Positions 16,155 through 24,575 of a DNA stretch of 58,082 nucleotides are shown here, piece by piece. This stretch comes from CAXQZU01 sp964228555. Lineage in GTDB: Bacteria > Planctomycetota > PLA2 > JAEUHO01. The translations under genes and the position numbers were made by a program. Each line of letters begins with the position of its first letter. The stretch's first letter is position 1. The notes beneath the pieces are model-generated. The model was not told where the DNA came from. It saw nothing but the letters and a program-made list of their open reading frames with translations, and did not search any database. Where the stretch lies: positions 1 through 58,082 of the forward strand of contig CAXQZU010000064.1 of the NCBI GenBank assembly GCA_964228555.1, in the 5' to 3' direction.

Positions 16155-17036
16155 CTAGGAGCCGTAGGCGAGCATCACGCCGACGTGCGCCCCCTGCAGC
16201 AGCAGGTACATGTTGCGCCACGCCGGGTGGTTGCGCTCCGAGGCCAGCGAGGCCGGGTCCTTGAGCAGCAAGAAGGCGGTGTAGAGCCCGAAGGCCGACA
16301 GCAGCAGCGACAGCGTGGCCATGCGCGGCGTGGCCACGGAGAGCAGGCCGCTGGCGGCCAGCACGGGGTAGAGCACGAACGGGACCCACAGGAAGGGCGC
16401 GATGAACAACGCCGCCCTGCGCTCCCCCCACGCCACGGGCAGCGTGCGGCAGCCGTGCGCACGATCGCCGGCCACGTCGGCGAAGTCTTTCGTGGCGGCG
16501 GCACCGAAGACGAACAGGCCCATCACCGCGCCCAGCGCCCAGGGCTCGAGCACGAGCGGGTCGCCGACCACGGCCCAGCCCGCCACGGGCACGAGCAGGC
16601 CTCGCGGGATCGCGATGGTGAGCAGCGCGCCCCAGGTCAGTCGCTTGGTGCGCAGCGGCGGGGCCGAGTAGGCCCAGGTGCCCAGCACGCCGGCCGCCAC
16701 GCAGGCGAGGAAGCCCACGCTCACCAGCGCGCCCAGCGCAAGGGCCAGCAGCGCCAGCACGTCCCCCACCCGCATGGCCGCGCGCACCGTGCACGCGCCG
16801 GCGGGGATGGGACGGAAGGGCTTGTTGACACGGTCGATGTCCGCATCGAAGGCCTGGTTCCAGGCGTTGCTGGCCCCCGTGGCGGCACATGCGCTGCCCA
16901 GCGCCAGGGCCACCCGGCCCCACGGCACGCTCACGCCCAGTGCACCCGCCGCCGTGAGCGCCCCGCAGCCCGCGCCGACGACAGGCGCGATCAGCGTGAA
17001 GGGTCGCGCGAGGGCCAGCAACGTGGCGACGCGCAT
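16155..17036 (-). CDS. UbiA-family prenyltransferase
   Basis: A 293-residue polytopic enzyme with about eight or nine helices. The first Asp-rich motif NAWNQAFDADIDRVNKP (N-x3-D-x3-D type) binds the prenyl diphosphate through magnesium, and the second, DFADVAGDRAHGCRTLPV (D-x2-D-x3-D), sits in the other half. Family members attach prenyl chains to ring or glycerol acceptors (quinones, heme O, chlorophyll, archaeal-type lipids). The NKPFRPIP segment is common to several subgroups, and the acceptor cannot be assigned from sequence alone. It lies 12 bp downstream of the FGE-fold gene on the same strand. Confidence 0.88.
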   Translation of the reverse strand: MRVATLLALARPFTLIAPVVGAGCGALTAAGALGVSVPWGRVALALGSACAATGASNAWNQAFDADIDRVNKPFRPIPAGACTVRAAMRVGDVLALLALALGALVSVGFLACVAAGVLGTWAYSAPPLRTKRLTWGALLTIAIPRGLLVPVAGWAVVGDPLVLEPWALGAVMGLFVFGAAATKDFADVAGDRAHGCRTLPVAWGERRAALFIAPFLWVPFVLYPVLAASGLLSVATPRMATLSLLLSAFGLYTAFLLLKDPASLASERNHPAWRNMYLLLQGAHVGVMLAYGS

Positions 17037-17048
17037 GCGGGCGCGGGC

Positions 17049-18104
17049 CTAGGCCGGGCGCACGAGGCGGAAGCCGACGTTCTCGTGCTTGTCCTTGGGC
17101 GCAGCCTCGAGGCGCGCGTCCGCGCGCAGCCAGCCGCCCGCGTCGTTGTAGCAACCGCCCTTGATGACGTGCAGCACCTCGGTGTCGGTGACGGTGCTCT
17201 TGGTCCACTCCCACACGTTGCCGGCCATGTCCCGCACGCCGTAGGGCGAGGCCCCGTCGGTGCTGGCCGTGACCGGGGCCGTGCCACCCGTGGCTGCATC
17301 ACGGCCCGAGCAGGCCTGCGCCTCGCCTGCGGCCTCGTCGTTGCCCCAGGGGAAGGCCCGCCCGTCCACGCCGCGCGCCGCCTTCTCCCACTGCTCCTCG
17401 GTAGGCAGGTCCTTGCCGATCCAGCTGGCGTACTTCTGGGCGTCGGCCACGCTCACGCCCACGACGGGCGCGTCCGGGTGGCTGAAGCGCGGATCCTTCT
17501 GGAACTTGGCGGCGCGATAGCCCGTGGCACGGCAGAACGCGTCGTACTGCCGGTTCGTGACGGGAAACTTGTCGATCCAGAAGGCGCCGGTGCTGGCCGC
17601 CACGGCGGCGGGCCCGAACAGGAAGGCCCCGGCCGGCACGTAGAGCATCGGGCCGCGCTGGTCTTCCTCGCGCACCGTGTAGGAGGCCGGCGCGCGCACG
17701 ACCGGTGCCTCGGCCACCGCCGGCGCCGGGGCACCACCGGCAAAGGGGTCGAGGGCGTCGCCGGCGATGCCACGGCTGCTGAAGTACTGCTCGATGTCGG
17801 CCATCCGGATGTCCACCGGCTCCCACATCTCCTCGCCGTTGCTCAGGGCCTTCCAGCGCTGGAACCAGAACTTGGCGATGCGCATGAGGCGCTCGCGCGA
17901 AGCCTCGTCCTCCTGGCCCCAGGCCAGCTCGAAGGCCAGCAGGCCCGGCATGAAGCAGTCGCCGCTGGAGGCCTCCTCGGGCTGGGCGAACTTCGCCGAC
18001 AGGACCTCGAAGACCTGCGCGTCGTCGAGGTCCTCCTGGGCGTCGCCGCCGTCCACGTAGCGGGCGAAGACGTACTCCTCGTACTGGCGGATCAGGTCGG
18101 ACAC
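17049..18104 (-). CDS. FGE/sulfatase-modifying-factor-fold protein
   Basis: A 351-residue protein. Residues 1-150 are a charged helical region of unknown type. From about 155 comes the SUMF1/FGE fold: MLYVPAGAFLFG, FWIDKFPVTNRQYDAFC, LPTEEQWEKAARG, FPWGND, MAGNVWEWT and VGFRLVRP. True formylglycine-generating enzymes have a redox Cys pair late in the fold; here only GGCYND is seen, and the usual Arg-Cys segment is not. A non-catalytic or ligand-binding role is therefore more likely. GTG 18104 is chosen for its upstream GGAG and because the sequence becomes protein-like there. It is followed by ubiA, probably in one operon. Confidence 0.82.
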   Translation of the reverse strand: MSDLIRQYEEYVFARYVDGGDAQEDLDDAQVFEVLSAKFAQPEEASSGDCFMPGLLAFELAWGQEDEASRERLMRIAKFWFQRWKALSNGEEMWEPVDIRMADIEQYFSSRGIAGDALDPFAGGAPAPAVAEAPVVRAPASYTVREEDQRGPMLYVPAGAFLFGPAAVAASTGAFWIDKFPVTNRQYDAFCRATGYRAAKFQKDPRFSHPDAPVVGVSVADAQKYASWIGKDLPTEEQWEKAARGVDGRAFPWGNDEAAGEAQACSGRDAATGGTAPVTASTDGASPYGVRDMAGNVWEWTKSTVTDTEVLHVIKGGCYNDAGGWLRADARLEAAPKDKHENVGFRLVRPA

Positions 18105-18509
18105 GTGCAGGGGTGCTCCCGCCACGCCTGCCACGCAGGCGCCGGCGAACGGGGCAGGATAGGCCCGTCGGGAGGGCGCCACAAGCCGCGCCGCAGCGAA
18201 GGCACGCACCGGCGTCCACGCAGCGCCAGCAGCCCGACGCCTCCCGCCTGTCCCGCAAGCCGGCCACGACGCCTGTTCGGGGCTTGTTGTGGCGGGCGGC
18301 CGGGCGGCCTGAACCCAAGCGCCCGCCGACGCGTCGTTCCTCTAGATGCCCCGCAGGGTGGCCGGTCGCCGGCAGCCCCCGGGGGCTCGCCGCGGCCTCC
18401 ACGACGCGCCCCGGGGGGTGCTCGCGTCGCGCCGCCATGCGGGCCATCCCTGGGCCCGTGGCGGCCCGTGCGTGGGCACGGGCGCGCGCGGGCCGGACGG
18501 AGCGGCACC
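18105..18509. other. 405-bp divergent intergenic region
   Basis: This lies between the FGE-fold gene (minus) and the DUF2203 gene (plus). I see no convincing gene. TCTAGATG at 18341-18348 offers a possible -10 (TAGATG) far upstream of the DUF2203 start, and the rest is GC-rich with several short palindromes such as CCCCCGGGGG. No RNA gene recognised. Confidence 0.4.
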
Positions 18510-18920
18510 ATGAAGGGCAAGATCTACCGGACCGACGACGTGGAGCGCATGCTCCCGCTGGTCTCGCAGATCGCGGCAGACCTCGTGCTGGCGTACGGCG
18601 AGGTGACGCGCGCCCTGCATGCCTACCAGGCCGAGGAGGCCGCCACGCGCGCCGACGCGTCGCGCGAGCCGCTGCTCGAGGCGTGCAACCGCACCGTCGA
18701 GGCGGGCCTCGACCGCCTGCAGTCGCTGGTGGACGAGATGGAGTCGCTGGGCGGCACCGTGCGCGACTACGAGAACGCCAGCGTGGACTTCTACGGCGAG
18801 CACGAGGGCCAGATCGTCTACCTCTGCTGGCAGCTGGGCGAGCGCCACGTGGCGCACTGGCACGGCCTGGACGAGGGCTTCGCGCGGCGGCGGCCGCTGG
18901 CCCTGCCGGCGGCCGCCTGA
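18510..18920 (+). CDS. DUF2203 family protein
   Basis: A 136-residue soluble protein matching DUF2203: opening YRTDDVERMLPLVSQIAADLV, a central amphipathic helix, and the closing block with DFYGEHEGQIVYLCWQLGE followed by VAHWHGLDEGFARRRPL. The conserved Cys and the HWH histidines could bind metal, but that is inference. Function of the family is unknown. ATG 18510 has GGAG about ten bases upstream. It is convergent with the M48 peptidase gene, 25 bp away. Confidence 0.82.
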   Translation: MKGKIYRTDDVERMLPLVSQIAADLVLAYGEVTRALHAYQAEEAATRADASREPLLEACNRTVEAGLDRLQSLVDEMESLGGTVRDYENASVDFYGEHEGQIVYLCWQLGERHVAHWHGLDEGFARRRPLALPAAA

Positions 18921-18945
18921 TCCACGCCGCCAGGCGGACGCGCGG

Positions 18946-19779
18946 CTACTTGGCGGCGCTGGCGAGCACCAGCGGGCTGTTGGGCTGCTTGGTGCTGGCC
19001 GCGTACAGCTCCAGCGCACGCGGCATCCACGCGCGCATCGCCTCGATGCGCGTGAGCGGGTCGGGGTGCGTGGACAGCAGCTCGGGCGGGCGATCGCCCT
19101 TGCCCAGCGCCGCCATGCGTTCCCACACGCCGATCGCCGCCTGCGGATCGAAGCCTGCGCGCGCCGCAAGGTACAGGCCTTGCTCGTCGGCCTCGGTCTC
19201 GTGGGCCCGGCTGTAGGGCAGCATCACGCCCAGCTGCACGCCCACGCCGAGGGCCGCCATGATCTCGGCCTTGTGCTTGTTGTCCTCCAGCACGAAGTCG
19301 GCCGCGACCAGCCCGAGCTGGGCCAGCACGGCCTGGCTCATGCGCTCGTTGCCGTGCTGGAGCACGGCATGCATCACCTCGTGGCCCATCACGATGGCCA
19401 TGCCAGCGCGGTCTTGCAGCACCGGGTAGATGCCCGTGTAGAAGGCGATGCGCCCGCCCGGCAGGGCGAACGCGTTGGCCGTGCCCGGCGCGTCGATGAG
19501 GCGGAACTCCCAGGCGTAGCCCGGCTGCGCCGCGGCCGCCGCGATGGCGGCGCCCACCTCGAGCAGCGGCGCCACCTGCGCCGCGTCGGACAGCAGCCGC
19601 GCCTTGGAGCCCGGGCCGGTCATCTCGGCATAGGCTTGGGAGCCGATGCGGTCCATGACCGACGGGCTGAAGAGCAGCAGCTGCTCGCGCCCCGTGACGG
19701 CACTGCTGGTGCATGCCCCCGGGAGCAGGAAGGCCCCCACGAGCGCCACGAACACCACGAACGCGAGAACCTGTTTCAT
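18946..19779 (-). CDS. M48-family metallopeptidase, probable lipoprotein
   Basis: A 277-residue zinc peptidase. The N-terminus is a signal sequence ending LLPGAC with a possible lipidated Cys at 23 (Pro at -3 is unusual). The zinc site is H133-E-V-M-H137, and the third ligand is the glutamate in SRAHETEADEQG. Residues 50-120 hold the family's APGTANAFALPGGRI segment. This layout matches periplasmic M48 proteins such as LoiP/YcaL, which degrade misfolded envelope proteins. An ATG 36 bases further upstream is possible but places extra residues before the signal. TATGGT six bases before the chosen ATG suggests a leaderless transcript. Confidence 0.9.
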   Translation of the reverse strand: MKQVLAFVVFVALVGAFLLPGACTSSAVTGREQLLLFSPSVMDRIGSQAYAEMTGPGSKARLLSDAAQVAPLLEVGAAIAAAAAQPGYAWEFRLIDAPGTANAFALPGGRIAFYTGIYPVLQDRAGMAIVMGHEVMHAVLQHGNERMSQAVLAQLGLVAADFVLEDNKHKAEIMAALGVGVQLGVMLPYSRAHETEADEQGLYLAARAGFDPQAAIGVWERMAALGKGDRPPELLSTHPDPLTRIEAMRAWMPRALELYAASTKQPNSPLVLASAAK

Positions 19780-19785
19780 GCGCAC

Positions 19786-19791
19786 ACCATA
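19786..19791 (-). promoter_or_regulatory. Putative -10 element (TATGGT) of the M48 peptidase gene
   Basis: On the minus strand TATGGT ends 6 nt before the ATG at 19779. The surrounding 19780-20067 interval also holds TATCAT at 19871-19876 and TATACT at 20001-20006 on the plus strand. Confidence 0.35.
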
Positions 19792-20000
19792 GATCGGCGC
19801 GCGAGACGCCTCCATGCGTCGACGGCCGGCGGCCTGGGGAGCCGGGCCCGTGCGCCGGGCCGCGTGTTCGTATCATGTAAGCATAGTGCCTGCTCGCGGC
19901 GCGATCCACCAGCCCGCCGCGTCCGCCCACGCCTGCCGGCGCGCCGCGCACCCCGACCTTGGCGCTGCCGCCCCGGTGCCGGGGGCCATGGCAGGCGGCC

Positions 20001-20006
20001 TATACT
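20001..20006 (+). promoter_or_regulatory. Putative -10 element (TATACT) of the acyl-CoA dehydrogenase gene
   Basis: TATACT stands out as AT-rich in a GC-rich intergenic region, about 61 nt before the GTG at 20068. No good -35 sequence lies 16-18 bp upstream. Confidence 0.35.
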
Positions 20007-20067
20007 CCGCCCCTTACGGTCCCGGAGACCGGCCCCCGGACGGCGGGCGGCCCCGGCGGAGGTGCCC

Positions 20068-21303
20068 GTGAACGGACTGCTGAGCGCAACGAACCTCGAG
20101 TGGCAGGCGCGGGCCCGCAAGGTGGCCGAGGAGGTGGTGCGGCCCAAGGCGGCGCACTATGACCGCGTCCAGGAGTACCCGTGGGAGATCAAGGAGGCCC
20201 TGTGCGCCTCCGGCCTCATGGGCGTGTGGATCCCCAAGGAGTTCGGCGGGGGCGGCGGCGGGGTGCTGGACTTGTGCCTGGTGGTCGAGGAGCTGAGCAA
20301 GGCCTGCCCCGGCGTGGGCGTGCTGTTCGCCGTCAATGCGCTGGGCTCCTTCCCCCTGCTGCTGGCCGGCACCGATGCGCAGAAGCAGAAGTACCTGCCG
20401 GACATCGCCAAGGGCAAGCGGCTGTGCGCGTTCGGCCTCTCCGAGCGCGGCGCCGGATCGGACGCCAGCGGCCTCTCCACGCGCTGCGAGATCGGGGACA
20501 CGCACCTCACGATCACGGGCGACAAGAAGTGGACCACGAACGGCGGTGCCGCCGACATCTACACGGTCTTCACCGTGACCGACCCCAGCAGCATGAGCCG
20601 TCGCATCTCGGCGGTGATCGTGGAGAAGGGCGACCCCGGCTTCACCATCGGCCGCGCCGAGGACAAGATGGGCATCCGCTGCGTGCCCGTCGTGGAACTG
20701 CACTTCCGCGGCTGCAAGGTCCCCGCCGACCGCATCCTGGGCGGGCGCCCGGGCAACGGCTTCAAGCACGCGATGATGACGCTGGACCGCGCGCGGCCCG
20801 GCGTGGCTGCGCAGGCCGTGGGCTGCGCGCAGGGCGCGATGGACCTCGCGCTGGTCTACTGCAACAACCGCCAGCAGTTCGGGCAGGCCATCAGCGGCTT
20901 CCAGATGATCCAGGGCATGTTCGCCGACATGGCCACCTCCGTGGAGGCCGGCCGCCAGCTGGTGTACGCCGCGGCGCGCGCCTGCGACGCCGACACGAAG
21001 GATCTCTCGCGCCTCGCCGCCATGGCCAAGCTCTTCGCCACCGACATGGCGATGAAGGTCACGACCGACGCCGTGCAGCTGCTCGGCGGCTACGGCTACA
21101 TGCGCGACTACCCCGTGGAGAAGTACATGCGTGACGCCAAGATCACGCAGATCTACGAGGGCACGAACCAGGTGCAGCGCATCGTGATCGCGCGCAGCCT
21201 GATCAAGTCGGCCGCCGAGCTCGACAGCCTCAAGCGCTACATCCCGCTTCCCGACCATCCCAACACGCTGGCCGACCAGGCCCGCGCCGCCTCGAAGGCC
21301 TAG
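20068..21303 (+). CDS. Acyl-CoA dehydrogenase
   Basis: A 411-residue FAD enzyme that oxidises acyl-CoA thioesters to enoyl-CoA in fatty-acid or amino-acid breakdown, passing electrons to ETF. Visible features are an N-terminal helical domain, the FAD-binding CAFGLSERGAGSDASGL and ITGDKKWTTNGG segments of the beta domain, and the C-terminal helical domain with RQQFGQAI, LLGGYGYMRDYPVEKYMRD and the catalytic glutamate in IYEGTNQVQR. The glutamate position is that of short/medium-chain enzymes. GTG 20068 follows GGAGG with normal spacing. No ETF genes are nearby. It is followed after 41 bp by the membrane cyclophilin. Confidence 0.93.
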   Translation: MNGLLSATNLEWQARARKVAEEVVRPKAAHYDRVQEYPWEIKEALCASGLMGVWIPKEFGGGGGGVLDLCLVVEELSKACPGVGVLFAVNALGSFPLLLAGTDAQKQKYLPDIAKGKRLCAFGLSERGAGSDASGLSTRCEIGDTHLTITGDKKWTTNGGAADIYTVFTVTDPSSMSRRISAVIVEKGDPGFTIGRAEDKMGIRCVPVVELHFRGCKVPADRILGGRPGNGFKHAMMTLDRARPGVAAQAVGCAQGAMDLALVYCNNRQQFGQAISGFQMIQGMFADMATSVEAGRQLVYAAARACDADTKDLSRLAAMAKLFATDMAMKVTTDAVQLLGGYGYMRDYPVEKYMRDAKITQIYEGTNQVQRIVIARSLIKSAAELDSLKRYIPLPDHPNTLADQARAASKA

Positions 21304-21344
21304 CCGCCGACGCGGCGGGCCCCGCGCACCGACTGGAGCACCCG

Positions 21345-22706
21345 ATGGCGACCGAGACCCCCTCGACCCCCAGCCCCTCGCCGGCGCCCCAGCCTGCGCC
21401 CCTGCCGACGGCGGCCGTCCCCGGCCTGCGCGTGGCCGTGGCGGTGCTCGTGCTGGCTGCGCTCGGCGTCGTGGCCTGGCTGATGCTGCGCGCGGCCGAC
21501 GAGGAGGCCCGCCTCGAGCAGTGGGACGTGTACGCCCAGCTGCGGGCGCAGGGCGAGTGGGAGGAGCTGTTCTTCGAGGGCGATGGCGCCCTCTACCAGC
21601 AGGCCCGCGACAAGTACGTGCGCCAGCTCGAGGCCTTCGTCAAGGACCTCACCGCCAAGGCGGACGACACGAAGGACCTGCTGGAGCCCCAGGCACGCTG
21701 GCGCATCGTGCGCACCGAGGGCGACAGCCTGCTCTCGATGCGCGACGTGCTCGACGTGGCCAAGCGCCTGCCGCGGGCCGAGAACGCGCTGCGCCAGCTC
21801 GAGGAGCTGGAGCGCAACCACCCCGACTTCCCGCTCAACTGGGGCAAGGAGTTCGCCCCGGAGGGCTTCCCGAACGCCACGCGCAAGCTGGCCGAGTGGT
21901 TCCGCAGGAACAGCGAGTGGGAGAAGGAGCACCTGCCGCGCGACCTGCAGCCCGATGCTTCCGTGACGGTGGTGCTGCGCACCGAGCGCGGCGACCTGCG
22001 CATGGGCCTCTACGCCAGCGAGGCGCCGGCCGCCACGGCGCGCTTCCTCGCGCTGGTGCGCGACGGCGCCTACGACGGCACCTGCTTCGCGGGCCGCCTG
22101 GACGAGCGCGCGGCCGGCGAGGTGCGCGTCTCGGCCCTGCGCGCAGGCGACGCCCGCACGCGCGAGGCCAAGGCCTACGACGCCCGTGGCGCGCTGGCCT
22201 ACGCCAGCGACGACGGCGTCGAGGGCTTCCTGCCCGACGAGAGCCGCAACAAGGTCCTGCACCTGCGTGGCGTGGTGAGCGCCTGGCATCCGGCGGGCGA
22301 CGAGTACGACCACCCGCAGCAGCTGGTCTTCGTGCTCGCGTCCTCGCCGGGCATGAACTACGCGTGGACGCCGCTGGGCCGCCTGCTGGACGCCGCCTCG
22401 CTGGACACGCTGGACCGCATCCAGTCCGGCAAGACGTGGAAGGACGACCCGGCCGTGTCGCGTGACGACGGCGACCTTCGCGCTGCGCAGGACCTGCTGC
22501 AGGTCCCGGTGCGCATCGTGAAGGCGCTGGCCTACAAGGACGGCGTGCTGCTGGGCCCCGCGGGCGCGGCGCGCAGCACGAAGGCCCCGATCGCACCCGA
22601 CGAGCAGTCGCTGGCGGGGCTCAAGGCTGACGCCTGCCGCGTCGAGCCGCCGGCCGCCCCGGCGGTGCCCCCGGGACCCGGCACCACGCCTGACGCCAGC
22701 AAGTAG
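21345..22706 (+). CDS. Membrane-anchored cyclophilin-type PPIase domain protein
   Basis: A 453-residue protein. Residues 1-25 are Pro/Ser/Thr-rich, and one membrane helix spans about 27-48 (VAVAVLVLAALGVVAWLML). A charged helical region follows to about 205. Residues 205-385 carry a cyclophilin-like fold: VTVVLRTERGDLRMGLY, EAPAATARFLALVRDGAYDGT, then QLVFVLASSPGMNYAWTPLGRL. The core Arg and the FxMP segment of active cyclophilins are altered (CFAGRLDER instead of FHRV), so isomerase activity is uncertain. The tail is Pro-rich. A periplasmic folding or binding role is inferred. SD-like GGAG lies upstream of ATG 21345. Confidence 0.78.
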   Translation: MATETPSTPSPSPAPQPAPLPTAAVPGLRVAVAVLVLAALGVVAWLMLRAADEEARLEQWDVYAQLRAQGEWEELFFEGDGALYQQARDKYVRQLEAFVKDLTAKADDTKDLLEPQARWRIVRTEGDSLLSMRDVLDVAKRLPRAENALRQLEELERNHPDFPLNWGKEFAPEGFPNATRKLAEWFRRNSEWEKEHLPRDLQPDASVTVVLRTERGDLRMGLYASEAPAATARFLALVRDGAYDGTCFAGRLDERAAGEVRVSALRAGDARTREAKAYDARGALAYASDDGVEGFLPDESRNKVLHLRGVVSAWHPAGDEYDHPQQLVFVLASSPGMNYAWTPLGRLLDAASLDTLDRIQSGKTWKDDPAVSRDDGDLRAAQDLLQVPVRIVKALAYKDGVLLGPAGAARSTKAPIAPDEQSLAGLKADACRVEPPAAPAVPPGPGTTPDASK

Positions 22707-22754
22707 GCGCGCCCGGGCCAGCGCCTCCGCGCAGCCCGGCGGGCACGCGCGACC

Positions 22755-23276
22755 TCAGTCGAAGCGCACGTTCAGGCCCATCTTCTGCATCTCGAGCAGC
22801 GCCTCGGCGTTGCCCTTGGCATCGTTGACGGGATGGTGGTCGTGCGAGGTGCTGCGCAGGTGCTTCCACGGCGCATAGACATCGCGCGCCATGCCACACC
22901 ACAGGTCGGCGATGCGCCGGGAGCTGTACCCGAACGGGTTGTCTCCCGTGAAGCGGTGCAGGTACCAGTTCATCCACTGCCAGTCGAAGCCGTTGTTGTC
23001 GCTGGCGAAGGCGGGCTTGCCGCGCGTCTCCTGCTTCACCCACGCCACGAAGCGGGCCATCACGTCAGCCGGGTCCTCGTAGCCCTCGTGCTCGGCACGC
23101 GACACGCCGCTGATGGCCAGGGCCTCGGGCAGCCAGCGCGCGCCAGGCAGGGGCCGCACCTGCCCGAAGAAGGTGCGCGTGAGGCCTGGCTCCACGAGCA
23201 CGGCCCCGAAGCTCACCATCGAGTACTCGACGGGGATGGGCCCGTCGCTCTCCACGTCGACCACGAACCAGCTCAT
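22755..23276 (-). CDS. DEDDh 3'-5' exonuclease-like protein
   Basis: A 173-residue protein opening WFVVDVESDGPIP, where D and E form Exo I of the DEDD superfamily. The Exo II aspartate is in DNNGFDWQW, and Exo III HHPVNDAKGNAEAL gives the His and final Asp of the DEDDh type. It resembles short bacterial 3'-5' exoribonucleases/exonucleases annotated as RNase T-like. The ATG at 23276 is just before the fold. The gene is convergent with the cyclophilin gene, and 150 bp separate it from the parB stop upstream. Confidence 0.85.
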   Translation of the reverse strand: MSWFVVDVESDGPIPVEYSMVSFGAVLVEPGLTRTFFGQVRPLPGARWLPEALAISGVSRAEHEGYEDPADVMARFVAWVKQETRGKPAFASDNNGFDWQWMNWYLHRFTGDNPFGYSSRRIADLWCGMARDVYAPWKHLRSTSHDHHPVNDAKGNAEALLEMQKMGLNVRFD

Positions 23277-23426
23277 GCCTTGCGCCTCGCTGCCTGCCCA
23301 GCCCACGACGCGGCACCCTGCGCGCCGCGTGCCGCAGGGTAGGTGCGGGCCGGCGCGCCGCCGCGACCTCTCCCCTCCCCCACCGTGCACCGCCCACGCC
23401 CGGCCCGCTAAATGCGACCGTTTGGT

Positions 23427-24395
23427 CTAGTTTTCCCCAAGCAGCCCCATCACGCGGTCCAGGTCGGCAGCATCCGTGTAGCGGATCTCGATCACGCCGC
23501 CCTTGCCTCGCGCCTGCAGGCGCACATTCGTGGCCAGGCGTCGCTCCAGGCGCTTGGCGAGGTCGGCGAGGAATGGATCCCCGCGACGGCCGCCCTCCGT
23601 ACCCCCGCCCTTGCCGTCGCTGGCCGCGCGCCGCTCGATCTCGCGCACCGACAGGCCCAGCTCCACGGCCAGCTTCGCCAGCATCAGGCGGCGCTCGGGA
23701 CCCTTGACGAGCAGCAAGGCCCTGGCGTGAGCGCCCGAGAGGCGGCCTTCCTCCACCCAGCGCTGGATCTCCGGGCTGAGCTCGAGCAGGCGCAGGATGT
23801 TCGCCACCGTGGCCCGGGCCTTGCCCACCCGACCCGCCACCTGCTCCTGGGTGAGCCCGAAGTTGCTCATCATCGCGCGCAGGGCGCGGGCCTTCTCCAT
23901 CGCGTTGAGGTCCTCGCGCTGCACGTTCTCGACGAGGGCCAGCGTCTGCATCTCCTCATCGCTGGCCTCGCGCACCAGGGCCGGGATCGTGGCCATCCCG
24001 ATGGATTTGGCAGCGCGCAGGCGCCGCTCGCCGGCCAGGACCTCGTAGCCCCCCAGCGAGGGTCGCACCACGATGGGCTGCAGCACGCCGTGCTCGCGCA
24101 GGGAGTCGGCCAGCTCCTGCAGCGCCGCATCGTCGAAGACCACGCGGGGCTGGTAGGGATTGGGCCGGATCTGGTCCACGGGCAAGGCGCGCGCGCCGGC
24201 TGCAGGCGCCGGCGCTGCCGGACGGCCTGCGGGCGGGGCGGGCCGCTGCGCAGGGGGCGCCGCGGGGGCCGCTTGCGAGGCCTTGGGCGCGGCGGGCGGG
24301 GGTGCCGCAGGCGCAGGCGGTGCGGGCGGGGCCGCGGGGGTTTCCGTGGTGCGGATCAGGCCGCGCAGTCCGCGGCCAAGGCGGGGGCGTTCCAT
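23427..24395 (-). CDS. parB: Chromosome-partitioning protein ParB
   Basis: A 322-residue CTP-dependent clamp that loads at parS and spreads to organise the origin. The N-terminus MERPRLGRGLRGLI is the short ParA-activating peptide. An Ala/Pro-rich linker follows to about 75. Then come the CTPase domain (DQIRPNPYQPR, GERRLRAAK, ENVQREDLN), the helix-turn-helix (GLTQEQVAGRVGKARATVANILRLL) and the C-terminal dimer domain (GGVIEIRYTDAADLDRVM). A GGAG lies just before the ATG at 24395. Two parS-like palindromes lie directly upstream at 24477 and 24513. No parA is adjacent, which is unusual. Confidence 0.96.
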   Translation of the reverse strand: MERPRLGRGLRGLIRTTETPAAPPAPPAPAAPPPAAPKASQAAPAAPPAQRPAPPAGRPAAPAPAAGARALPVDQIRPNPYQPRVVFDDAALQELADSLREHGVLQPIVVRPSLGGYEVLAGERRLRAAKSIGMATIPALVREASDEEMQTLALVENVQREDLNAMEKARALRAMMSNFGLTQEQVAGRVGKARATVANILRLLELSPEIQRWVEEGRLSGAHARALLLVKGPERRLMLAKLAVELGLSVREIERRAASDGKGGGTEGGRRGDPFLADLAKRLERRLATNVRLQARGKGGVIEIRYTDAADLDRVMGLLGEN

Positions 24396-24476
24396 CGTGA
24401 GGCTCCAGGGCGCCCGGCCAGCCGGGCACGTGCGCAGAGTACGGTAGGCGGGACGGGGGACGCGCGGCCGGGACCA

Positions 24477-24492
24477 TGTTTCCCGGGAAACA
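24477..24492. other. parS-like site 1
   Basis: TGTTTCCCGGGAAACA is a perfect 16-bp palindrome in the parB upstream region. It equals the common bacterial parS TGTTTCACGTGAAACA except that the central CACGTG is CCCGGG. It lies 82 bp upstream of the parB start. Confidence 0.85.
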
Positions 24493-24512
24493 CCCCACCC
24501 CGATGACACGGA

Positions 24513-24528
24513 TGTTTCCCGGGAAACA
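24513..24528. other. parS-like site 2
   Basis: An exact second copy of TGTTTCCCGGGAAACA, 36 bp from the first (start to start), between parB and the divergent membrane-protein gene at 24576. I found no third exact copy in the window. Confidence 0.85.
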
Positions 24529-24563
24529 GGCCGGGGCCCCGGCCGCGCGAGGCCCCTTGCGGG

Positions 24564-24569
24564 TAGAAC
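24564..24569 (+). promoter_or_regulatory. Putative -10 element (TAGAAC) of the 24576 gene
   Basis: TAGAAC ends 6 nt before the ATG at 24576, without a Shine-Dalgarno between. parS site 2 lies 35 bp upstream, so ParB spreading could affect this promoter; that is speculation. Confidence 0.35.
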
Positions 24570-24575
24570 AGGCGC

